Assembly: GCA_017555905.1 (NCBI GenBank)
Contig: JAFZFP010000021.1
Location: 1-64,000 of the forward strand
Source of the DNA: Alistipes sp.
GTDB taxonomy: Bacteria; Bacteroidota; Bacteroidia; Bacteroidales; Rikenellaceae
Length of the DNA: 64,000 nt
Direction of reading: 5' to 3'
A program made the translations under genes and the position numbers. Positions 31,946 through 39,506 of this stretch are shown piece by piece. The notes beneath the pieces are model-generated. The model was given only the letters and a program-made list of their open reading frames with translations, did no database searches and was not told where the DNA came from. Positions within the stretch are counted from its first letter, which is position 1, and each line of letters opens with the position of its first letter.

Positions 31946-33718
31946 CTATAGTTTTATCGCCACAATATAGGGGTCACCGCCTGAGTAGACGTAGAGCTGG
32001 TAGTTGCCCGCAGGGTAGTCACCAACGTATATCGTTATAGGCTCGTAGACTGGGCTCTCGCCAGTGGTGAGCAGACTCTGTGTGGTACCATCCACGAAGT
32101 CGTACTGCAATACGTTCGATGATGTCAGGGTGATGCAACGCTCGCTCTTTGAGTATTTGATAGAGAGACCCTTAGCAACCTCCTCGGCACTTGCCGAGAG
32201 AAGAATATCGTCGCATCCATCCTCCAGGATGTAGAGTCGCGACCATTCCCAAACATCGGAGTCGCTACCCTTAAAATATGCCCTTATGCGGTCGCCCTCC
32301 TCGATAGGCTCGGTGATGGTCAAAGGACGGAATACTTCGTCGTAGCTGAATTGGTAGAGACCGACATTTTCGAGTGTTAAAGTGTATAGCGTCGATTTCC
32401 ATACACCCTCTCTATTGCAGTGAACGATAGCCACCTCGCCAGTAAATGGGCGTGGGCCTACGTTGAAGAAACCGCCCAACCTGAAGGTGTAGGTACCTCC
32501 CTGCTCGTAGCGTGTAGCATCCGAAGAGATACCGCGGTAGATTACGTTACCCTCGGTGTCCGAAAGAGGCACGAGGAGTATGTTATCGCGGTAGGAGGTT
32601 GTGCCACTTCTGTCTGGTTCGAGATAGAGTATGGCCACCTGCAAGTGGTAGTAGGTAATCTCTGGGAATCGGAAGAAACCATTACCTGAGCCACCCCAGC
32701 CGAAGTTGAAGTGGAAGTAGTCCCTTGGTGCGTAGCCATCTACGACGAAGGCGTGGCCACCCTCATTGCTACTACCGCTATAGTAGGTTGGACCATACTC
32801 TCGTACGTTTTGGCGCATAATCTCGTTCCACTCGTCGGTTGGGTAGCCGTCGCGGAAGGCGAGTTTACTTCTCTTCGAGAAGCCGAAGTGTGTGGTCAAG
32901 GCAGGTATGATGTCGATGTCGTAGGCGCCAGAGCCGTCGGGGTGGTACATCATCTTAACGGCCGTACCCATATCCTTCATCAGTGCTGCTACGGCACTTG
33001 CCTGTGTTGCGTTGTAGCCATAATCATAATTGATAAGCATATTGTCGTAGTCGTACTCGCGGCCGAGCTGATTTGCTGGTACGGTGCGCAGGACATCGTT
33101 GTTGTCGTAGTAGCTATACTCTGGGGTAGTGCCAACGCCCTTTTCTGGCCAGCGGTTATGGTAGCTGATTATCGACAGGGCCGTTGCCACGCAACCCGTA
33201 ACCGAGCGTCTACCTTCGTAGACAGGAGACTCGTTATTGTATGGTTCATACTGATTCCAGATGGCTGTCTCGTAGAGTAGTTCGTCGTTGGCACGCGTAG
33301 CGCTCTGTGTGCTACTGCTGATTGGGCGTTGTGCCTTGCGGGCATCCTTCACCTCCTTGCACCACGCATCGAGGATGTCGCGAGTGGCCTCGGACATATC
33401 GCTCTTGTTGAAGTGCGTATCGAAGGAGTAGGCGATGATAGGGTTTAGGTAGTTGTCATCGCCCGCAACGATTACGAAGCCGTTGTTTGTGCCACGGTTG
33501 TAGATGTATATCAACGAGTTGTCGAGGCGCTCTCCGATGTGAATAGGCTCCGACACGAAGTCTCCAGCCCATTCGAGCGTTAGGGTCTCGGCAGAACGTG
33601 TGGTATGTTCGGCGAAAAACTCTTCGGCAATCTGTCGGGCGCGTTGCTCGCCAATAGGACCAGCCGATAGGTTGAGCGCTACAAGGAGTAGCGAAAGTAG
33701 GGTAAATATCTTTTTCAT
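31946..33718 (-). CDS. Secreted C10-family cysteine protease (streptopain/SpeB-like)
   Basis: 590 aa. A signal peptide (MKKIFTLLSLLLVALNLSA) is followed by a propeptide (~20-140, ending near STQSATRANDELLYET) and the papain-fold catalytic domain with C176 in RSVTGCVATALSIISYHNRWP, H322 in SNEGGHAFVVDGYAPRDYFHFNFGWGG and the Asn/Trp loop after it. The C-terminal ~200 residues are beta-rich and end in NYQLYVYSGGDPYIVAIKL. Relatives include streptopain, P. gingivalis PrtT and B. fragilis Bfp proteases, which cleave host proteins. The gene begins 14 bases after the lipoprotein gene and is last in a three-gene unit. Confidence 0.93.
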   Translation of the reverse strand: MKKIFTLLSLLLVALNLSAGPIGEQRARQIAEEFFAEHTTRSAETLTLEWAGDFVSEPIHIGERLDNSLIYIYNRGTNNGFVIVAGDDNYLNPIIAYSFDTHFNKSDMSEATRDILDAWCKEVKDARKAQRPISSSTQSATRANDELLYETAIWNQYEPYNNESPVYEGRRSVTGCVATALSIISYHNRWPEKGVGTTPEYSYYDNNDVLRTVPANQLGREYDYDNMLINYDYGYNATQASAVAALMKDMGTAVKMMYHPDGSGAYDIDIIPALTTHFGFSKRSKLAFRDGYPTDEWNEIMRQNVREYGPTYYSGSSNEGGHAFVVDGYAPRDYFHFNFGWGGSGNGFFRFPEITYYHLQVAILYLEPDRSGTTSYRDNILLVPLSDTEGNVIYRGISSDATRYEQGGTYTFRLGGFFNVGPRPFTGEVAIVHCNREGVWKSTLYTLTLENVGLYQFSYDEVFRPLTITEPIEEGDRIRAYFKGSDSDVWEWSRLYILEDGCDDILLSASAEEVAKGLSIKYSKSERCITLTSSNVLQYDFVDGTTQSLLTTGESPVYEPITIYVGDYPAGNYQLYVYSGGDPYIVAIKL

Positions 33719-33732
33719 CCTATGGTCATTTT

Positions 33733-34830
33733 TTAAAAGTTAGATAGGTCAATTTCGGTGATGCCAGTGCAGTCGTTAATCTCGATGGCTGAAGCACCAA
33801 TGGCCTTGATGGTTATGGTATGCTCCGAAAGGCCATCCTCGTAGACATACGATTCTGTGCTATTGAGGTCCGACATATAGTCATCGCCCCAGTAGAGGTA
33901 GCCCGATAGGGATGTGTAGCCATATACCCAAGGGGTTGAGACCTTGGTGCCTTGGTGCTTGATTATGGCTGTCTGCCACTCGATGTTTGCTCCGGTGTCG
34001 ATGGTCGCCATAGGCTGTATGACGTTACGCGCTATGTCGATACTCTTCGAGGTGCTTCGTGGGAATACCGTACCATCGGTGAATGTTACCACTATGCTGA
34101 TACCTTTGGAGAAGGTCGTTGGATAGATAGCAAAGTAGAACTCTGTTGGTATGTCGGTGAGTTGTACACCGTTGCAGTTGAGTGTAAGTGAGGTCGTGAC
34201 GTCAGAATACCAACCATTGATTGTAATATCCTCAATGTGTAGATACCTATAACCACCGAGATACTCTCCGTTGTTACCCTCTAACGTGATGCTCTCGACC
34301 CTCTTGTCGCCCGTAAGGCTGAGGCGGAGGTAACCCATAAGGTTCTTAAACGAAAAGTTGCTCGCGTCGCTACCGATGCCGTGCATCACGTTGCTACGAG
34401 GATCGTAACTATTCTTATGGTAGTTCTGCGTGCTGGGTATGTTGTAGAAGATAGCCTTGTCTCCATTTGTGAAACTACCCAATCCAGCATATTGGTCGTA
34501 GGGGTAGAAGGCGTAGTACTTACCCTTGAAGTCGAAATCTACAAGATCGCTCCACGCTCCATAGATTTTAAAGCTACCACTGCGGTCGCCTGTTATGCCT
34601 GCGAACTCCCACACGTCGTGGACATCCTGTCCGTAACGCACGATGTAGTCGCCCGTACTCCACGTGGTCTGCTTCTTGTTGTTTAGCTCCACGCGCGTCA
34701 TCTCCTGGTCGGCGATGGTGGCGTAGATCATCTTTTCGGGCTCTGCCGAGGGGCGCGCCTCGTCGATATCTGCTTGTGTACAACCGACAACAGCTGTTGC
34801 CAGAAGTGCTAATAGGATACTCTTCTTCAT
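33733..34830 (-). CDS. Fimbrillin-like surface lipoprotein
   Basis: 365 aa from the ATG at 34830 (MKKSILLALLATAVVGC, lipobox Cys 17). The start lies 2 bases after the preceding peptide's stop; an ATG three codons earlier overlaps it. TRVELNNKKQTTWSTGDYIVRYG near the mature N-terminus is the TR-[ST]-x-L..W..GD pattern of Bacteroidales fimbrillin/Mfa-like proteins, which are exported to the surface and assembled by donor-strand exchange. The rest is beta-rich. It sits between the small peptide and the C10 protease, so it could be an adhesin or anchor for the protease; a protease-inhibitor role is an alternative. Confidence 0.75.
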   Translation of the reverse strand: MKKSILLALLATAVVGCTQADIDEARPSAEPEKMIYATIADQEMTRVELNNKKQTTWSTGDYIVRYGQDVHDVWEFAGITGDRSGSFKIYGAWSDLVDFDFKGKYYAFYPYDQYAGLGSFTNGDKAIFYNIPSTQNYHKNSYDPRSNVMHGIGSDASNFSFKNLMGYLRLSLTGDKRVESITLEGNNGEYLGGYRYLHIEDITINGWYSDVTTSLTLNCNGVQLTDIPTEFYFAIYPTTFSKGISIVVTFTDGTVFPRSTSKSIDIARNVIQPMATIDTGANIEWQTAIIKHQGTKVSTPWVYGYTSLSGYLYWGDDYMSDLNSTESYVYEDGLSEHTITIKAIGASAIEINDCTGITEIDLSNF

Positions 34831-34832
34831 AG

Positions 34833-34949
34833 TTACCACTCTATCTCTTCGTTTTCAGTTGGATCCTCTATGGAGTTGATAAAGCCCTCCTCCACAACTA
34901 CTTCAATTGTGTATATATCGGGTGATACGTACTCTTGTGTATTTTTCAT
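34833..34949 (-). CDS. 38-aa acidic leader-operon peptide
   Basis: MKNTQEYVSPDIYTIEVVVE, then EGFINSIEDPTENEEIEW. Found by translating the gap upstream of the lipoprotein gene. The TAA lies 2 bases before the lipoprotein ATG, so translation is probably coupled. The pattern (basic first residues, Y-x-P-x-I, hydrophobic EVVVE, GF, acidic tail ending in Trp) resembles tiny proteins I recall upstream of Bacteroidales C10-protease and fimbrillin genes. Function unknown. No perfect promoter box lies in the 30 bases before it. Confidence 0.6.
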   Translation of the reverse strand: MKNTQEYVSPDIYTIEVVVEEGFINSIEDPTENEEIEW

Positions 34950-34979
34950 AAAACTCTGATATTTTGGTGCGTATATTTG

Positions 34980-36845
34980 TTAAAGTTGTGTTACCTCGTC
35001 GATGCCGTCGATGCCCGAGATGCTATCCATAACCCTCTTGAGTTCGCTTACGGAGTGTACCATAAAGTCGATGGTGCAGATGGCTATGCGGTCGATATTC
35101 TCTGTGCGGAGCGACGACATATAGAGTTGTAACTCGTTGGTTATGCAGTCGATAAGGTCGCTCATAAGGTGGTAGCGGTCGATACCCTGAATACGTAGCC
35201 TTACGGGGTATAGGAAGTCGGGGTTCTCGTCGAACGTAGCCGAAACTATCGAGTCGCCACGCTCCGACGCCAGGCGTATCACCTCTGGGCAGTCGCGTTT
35301 ATGCAACACCTTGACACCGTTGTCGTTGATATATCCGATAACCTCATCCTCTGGCAGTGGCTGGCAAATCTCGCAACGCTCGTATGGTAGGCGAGGAAGG
35401 TTGGCGAAGTAACTGCGCAGGTAGCGCTTAGCGCGGAATGTAGATACGTGGTTGAGCCACTCTCGGTCGGGTTTAGCATCCTCGGCCGTACCAATCTCCA
35501 CACGGTCGCCACGTTGTAGCACCGTACGCAAAGACATCAACTTGCGGTTGATGCGTGCGTAGACCGCCTTTTCGCCCACCTTGCTGTGAATCTCGAAGGC
35601 GAAGTCCAAGGCCGTTGCCCCCTTAGGGAGGATGATGCCACGACCCTTGGGCGTAAAGACCATAATGTCGTCGTTATAGAAGGTCGATGTTACACCCTCC
35701 ATAAACTCCATATCGAGGTTGCCATCTGCCACCTCTTTGAGTATCGTTCTAAATTTCTGCAACCAGGTGGTAAGATTGGTCTCAGTACGCTCTGCGGCAC
35801 AGCCGAGGCGTGAGTTACGCACCATACTCTCTGACGAGATATGTATCTCCTCCCAGCCACCCTGCTCGTTGAGCAGTTTTACGTGGAAACTCTGGTAGCC
35901 ATTCTCCTTGGGAGTATCTATGTAGTTGCATACGCTACAAGGTTTCTCCTTGAGGAAGTCCGTGAGGGCGGAGTATATTTTTAGTGAAAGGCTCTTGTCG
36001 CTGATGTTGGGCTGTGAGGCGTAGATGATACGTATGTAGTGCTTGCCGTCGATGTGGTAGATGTCGCTCTTTGCCGACTTCATCTTGCGCCAAACGCTAT
36101 ATGGTCCACGATAGCGAATCTCGATGCGAACATCATATCCTGCCTGCTTAAGTATTGATTCAATCTTTTGGGTAAATGCCTCGAGTATCTCTCGCTCATC
36201 GGCGCGCTCCTGCTGAAGCAACTCCTCGACCTTGGCGTAGTCGCCAGGACAGCGGTAGTGGAACGACAGGTTCTCCAACTCGGTCTTGATGTGGTAGAGT
36301 CCGAGGCGGTTGGCCAGTGGGGCGTAGAAGTAGTCGGTCTCTCCGGCAATCTTCATCTGCTTTGCCGCAGCCATACTATCCAGCGTACGCATATTGTGTA
36401 GGCGGTCGGCGAGTTTGATGAGTAGGGCGCGCACGTCGTAGTGTACCGATTCGAGAATCTGGCGGTAGTTGTCCACCTGCTTCGAGTGCTGATACTTCTT
36501 CTTTTTACGCTTGGTCACGGCATCCACGAGTTTTGCTACGTCGTCGCCAAAGAGGTCGCGAATCTCCTCGATGGTGTGTGGCGTATCCTCCACCACGTCG
36601 TGTAGGAATGCTGCGATGAGGGTGTTATCCACCATCTCCAACTCCTCGGCCAAGATTGTAGCCACGGCGATAGGGTGGATGATGTATGGCTCGCCACTTC
36701 GGCGATACTGCTCCTTGTGGGCCTCGTAAGCGAAGGCGTAGCCAGCCTTGATGCGCTCCAACTGTTCGGCCGAAGTGCGACTCTTGAGTGAATTGAAGAG
36801 GGCTTGAATATTGTCGTCGATTAGCCTCTGATACTTTGTCTCCAT
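34980..36845 (-). CDS. RelA/SpoT-family (p)ppGpp hydrolase with degenerate synthetase domain
   Basis: 621 aa against about 730 for typical RSH proteins. The HD hydrolase domain is intact: H57 (HPIAVA), H82-D83 (FLHDVVEDT) and D147 (LADRLHNMRT). The synthetase region keeps RYRGPYSVWRKM and PKENGYQSFH. However, the DxxAxRII strand reads IDGKHYIRII, the RxKDYI segment reads VCNYID, and the ExQIRT segment reads EIHISS, so key nucleotide-binding residues are lost. TGS (~390-450, FTPKGRGIILPKGATALDFAF) and a C-terminal ACT-like domain follow. It probably degrades (p)ppGpp and relies on a second RSH elsewhere for synthesis. A -7 box TACTTTTG lies on the minus strand at 36967-36960. Confidence 0.88.
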   Translation of the reverse strand: METKYQRLIDDNIQALFNSLKSRTSAEQLERIKAGYAFAYEAHKEQYRRSGEPYIIHPIAVATILAEELEMVDNTLIAAFLHDVVEDTPHTIEEIRDLFGDDVAKLVDAVTKRKKKKYQHSKQVDNYRQILESVHYDVRALLIKLADRLHNMRTLDSMAAAKQMKIAGETDYFYAPLANRLGLYHIKTELENLSFHYRCPGDYAKVEELLQQERADEREILEAFTQKIESILKQAGYDVRIEIRYRGPYSVWRKMKSAKSDIYHIDGKHYIRIIYASQPNISDKSLSLKIYSALTDFLKEKPCSVCNYIDTPKENGYQSFHVKLLNEQGGWEEIHISSESMVRNSRLGCAAERTETNLTTWLQKFRTILKEVADGNLDMEFMEGVTSTFYNDDIMVFTPKGRGIILPKGATALDFAFEIHSKVGEKAVYARINRKLMSLRTVLQRGDRVEIGTAEDAKPDREWLNHVSTFRAKRYLRSYFANLPRLPYERCEICQPLPEDEVIGYINDNGVKVLHKRDCPEVIRLASERGDSIVSATFDENPDFLYPVRLRIQGIDRYHLMSDLIDCITNELQLYMSSLRTENIDRIAICTIDFMVHSVSELKRVMDSISGIDGIDEVTQL

Positions 36846-36959
36846 TGTAGTCTTGAGTTAGTGTTTTTCTTAGGGTTGTGGGTGATGATTAGACACTCTA
36901 TTTGGCAAACTCCCAAATTATTAGACTCTCCAACCCACCAATTGCTATCACCCTTGATA

Positions 36960-36967
36960 CAAAAGTA
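36960..36967 (-). promoter_or_regulatory. -7 box upstream of the RSH gene
   Basis: TACTTTTG on the minus strand, 115 bases before the start; no good -33 match. The 304-base gap 36846-37149 otherwise contains only AT-rich sequence and the -7 box for the rightward gene. Confidence 0.4.
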
Positions 36968-37106
36968 CAAATTATTTTCTATTGTTATTCTTGAAAAACT
37001 AAAAAAAAGAGTGACACAAATCACTTTTTTAGGGAATTGAGTGACTGCAGTGTACTTTGAGCTAACAGAGTGTGGCTTGAGTAGGAGATTTTTTAGATTA
37101 TATTCG

Positions 37107-37114
37107 TATATTTG
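37107..37114 (+). promoter_or_regulatory. -7 box upstream of the lipoprotein gene at 37150
   Basis: TATATTTG, 35 bases before the ATG; no -33 box at the standard distance. Confidence 0.45.
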
Positions 37115-37149
37115 CACATCGAAAAGCGTAAAACAAAAACCTTATAAAT

Positions 37150-38817
37150 ATGATGAGATTTAAGACGTTTGCTAATTTTTTACTTTTCGTCGTGGCGCTT
37201 ATGGCGTTTGTGGGATGTAATGAGGTTGTCACCCCTCCTGCCAATGGCCCTGAGACACCAGCTCCAGAGGAGAAGGCTTTCTCGTTTGATGGCATAACCA
37301 TCGACCACACATCCCTAAAACTAAATGTTAAGCCCGTAGATGAGCAGATGGAGTATGTGGTATATATTGCAGAGAAGAAGCACTTCGTGGCTAACCATAT
37401 AGACACACGCGAGGAGTTGCTCAACGACGACTACCTCTATGTGCAGGCTATGGCCGACTCTTTCGGAATGGAGATCTACGACTTCCTCTCACAGGTAGGT
37501 TGGCTTACTACGGGTATGAAGCGTGGCTACGAGGCAATTAACCTATACCCCGACACGGAGTATGTGGTCTACTGCTATGGTGTGGCTATCGATGGCGAGA
37601 GTTATGAGGCTACCACCGAGGTCTGCTACATCGAACTTCGTACCTCTGCTCCCGAGGCGTTGGATGTTAAGTTCGATATAGATGTGGCTCTGACCGGCAA
37701 TGTGGCCGACGTCACCATCATACCCGAGGAGTACGATGGCTACTACTGCTACTATATTGTCTCTGATACCGATGGCTTCTATCTGCCTGAGGGTGCGGAG
37801 TTTAGCGCATCATATATGGAGCATTATCGCAATCGTGCCTTCGAGGAGTTCAACTACTATATTAATGAGGCTGGCTACTCCGTTGGAGACTTCTGCTCGA
37901 AGGGCAAGGAGGAGTTTACTAAGCGATTAGAACCAAATAGGGGCTACCTCATCCTCGCCTTTGCTGTTAGCCAGGACGATATGCCATTGCTCTCTTCTGA
38001 GCCTTCGTTGTGCTATTTCGCCATCGAGGATGTGGCTATGAGCGATATGACTATCGATATCTCGGTTACGGATATCACCGCCTACTTCGCGGAATTGACC
38101 CTCACCCCTTCGGTGTCGAATGAGGAGTATGCCTGCGTCTTCTTGAGCAAGGATCAGGTTCCCGTTACCGAGAGCGATTGGGAACTTATGAAGGCCATAA
38201 TTGATGGCTATCAGCCAGCGGTATTTAAGGGCTCTTGGAGTGAGCGCCTTATGCCACTTATGCCATCTACGGAGTACACCGTTTTAGCATTCGGTATTGA
38301 TAACGACCTCCCTACAACGGAACTCTTCCGCTACGACTTCACCTCGGCAAATGCTGACCCAGGCGAGATTGCTATCGAGAGCATCGATATAGTTAAGGTC
38401 TTCGACTCGGCCGAGATTATCGCCTTGGATAGCAGTTATGCAAGTGCCTTGGCTGAGTGTGAGTGCGTTGCCATTGTCGAGGCTAAGACATCGAAGCCTA
38501 CAGATAAACTCTACTTCTGGTGGTACGAGGGTTGGACAATGATTGAGTATAGCGAGGAGGCCTTCCTCGAGGATTTGTTGCTCTACGACTATTCGGATAA
38601 TCCACAGATGATGGATATGTACTACTCGTTGGATGAGCAAGATACCTTCTTCTTTGCTGGTATTGCCGAGGATGACAAAGGTAACCTTAGCCCAATCTAC
38701 TATGGCGAGCCATTCCTTATGAGCAAGGATATGTGTTCTCCGGCCGAGGAGTTCTTCGACTACGTAACCACCCACTCGTCGGACGTAGCTATGCTCTTCT
38801 CGCGCTATTCGCGTTAG
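37150..38817 (+). CDS. Surface/periplasmic lipoprotein with fibronectin-III-like repeats
   Basis: 555 aa. Lipoprotein signal MMRFKTFANFLLFVVALMAFVGC (Cys 23), followed by a Pro-rich linker (PPANGPETPAPEE). Three to four beta-sandwich-like repeats are marked by NLYPDTEYVVYCYGVA (~135), LEPNRGYLILAFAVS (~265) and MPSTEYTVLAFGID (~375), each the strand-turn-strand of an Fn3-like module. No catalytic motif. The protein is acidic throughout, with few charged-to-basic segments. The ligand or role is unknown. Single-gene unit ending at a strong terminator. Confidence 0.75.
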   Translation: MMRFKTFANFLLFVVALMAFVGCNEVVTPPANGPETPAPEEKAFSFDGITIDHTSLKLNVKPVDEQMEYVVYIAEKKHFVANHIDTREELLNDDYLYVQAMADSFGMEIYDFLSQVGWLTTGMKRGYEAINLYPDTEYVVYCYGVAIDGESYEATTEVCYIELRTSAPEALDVKFDIDVALTGNVADVTIIPEEYDGYYCYYIVSDTDGFYLPEGAEFSASYMEHYRNRAFEEFNYYINEAGYSVGDFCSKGKEEFTKRLEPNRGYLILAFAVSQDDMPLLSSEPSLCYFAIEDVAMSDMTIDISVTDITAYFAELTLTPSVSNEEYACVFLSKDQVPVTESDWELMKAIIDGYQPAVFKGSWSERLMPLMPSTEYTVLAFGIDNDLPTTELFRYDFTSANADPGEIAIESIDIVKVFDSAEIIALDSSYASALAECECVAIVEAKTSKPTDKLYFWWYEGWTMIEYSEEAFLEDLLLYDYSDNPQMMDMYYSLDEQDTFFFAGIAEDDKGNLSPIYYGEPFLMSKDMCSPAEEFFDYVTTHSSDVAMLFSRYSR

Positions 38818-38877
38818 TAGCCCAAGGTGAGTCGATTGTGCTTACCGCCGAGTAATTCCAACATAGTGGTCAAGTGT

Positions 38878-38914
38878 AAGTGCACCTCTTTAAAGTGGGA
38901 GGTGCACCTTTTTT
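38878..38914 (+). terminator. Terminator after the lipoprotein gene
   Basis: Perfect 9-bp stem GTGCACCTC / GAGGTGCAC followed by CTTTTTTG. Confidence 0.9.
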
Positions 38915-38954
38915 GTTCTATTTGATGACCAAAGTAGATACAAAATCTAAAGGC

Positions 38955-38986
38955 GTTGTATTTTTGCAAATAGATTTGTATCTTTG
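38955..38986 (+). promoter_or_regulatory. Promoter of queD-polA
   Basis: -33 GTTG at 38955-38958, 20-nt spacer, -7 TATCTTTG at 38979-38986. Confidence 0.7.
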
Positions 38987-39036
38987 TAAATTGTAAATGG
39001 TGTGCCCCTCTGGGGCGTAACAAAAAATATATTGCT

Positions 39037-39495
39037 ATGTCAGTGATTCGACTTACTAAGGAGTTTACATTTGAGGCCGCTCATATGCTTGAGGGCTACG
39101 ATGGTCTTTGTCGTGAGATTCACGGCCACTCATACCGTCTCTTTGTGACAATCAAGGGCGAGCCCGTGGCGACGCCCGAGTCCCCAAAATATGGTATGGT
39201 CATCGACTTCGGAGTTCTCAAACGTATTGTAAACGAGCAGATTATAGACCGTCTCGACCACTCGTTCACTATGCGCAATACGCCCGATGCCGAGCAGATA
39301 GCCTCGTCGTTGGGTATCGGCTGTCGCTTCTCGAAGATAGTTATGGTGGACTACCAGCCTACGTGCGAGAATATGTTGGCCGACTTTGCCGAGAGACTTC
39401 GTGGCGCACTCCCTGAGGGTGTGTCGCTCTACTCGTTGCGCCTCCACGAGACCGCCACATCCTATGCCGAGTGGTATGCCGAGGATAACCAGTAA
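39037..39495 (+). CDS. queD: 6-carboxytetrahydropterin synthase QueD-like
   Basis: 152 aa of the PTPS/QueD family, converting dihydroneopterin triphosphate to 6-carboxytetrahydropterin in queuosine precursor synthesis. Zinc ligands H16 (EAAHML) and H29/H31 (EIHGHSY), the catalytic Cys C25 (GLCREIHGH) two turns earlier, His in RLDHSF, PTCENM and the substrate Glu in LHETATSYAEW. It is slightly longer than the ~120-aa minimal form, with an insert around PEQIAS. 11 bases upstream of polA, so probably co-transcribed. Confidence 0.9.
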   Translation: MSVIRLTKEFTFEAAHMLEGYDGLCREIHGHSYRLFVTIKGEPVATPESPKYGMVIDFGVLKRIVNEQIIDRLDHSFTMRNTPDAEQIASSLGIGCRFSKIVMVDYQPTCENMLADFAERLRGALPEGVSLYSLRLHETATSYAEWYAEDNQ

Positions 39496-39506
39496 TATGT
39501 GAGATT

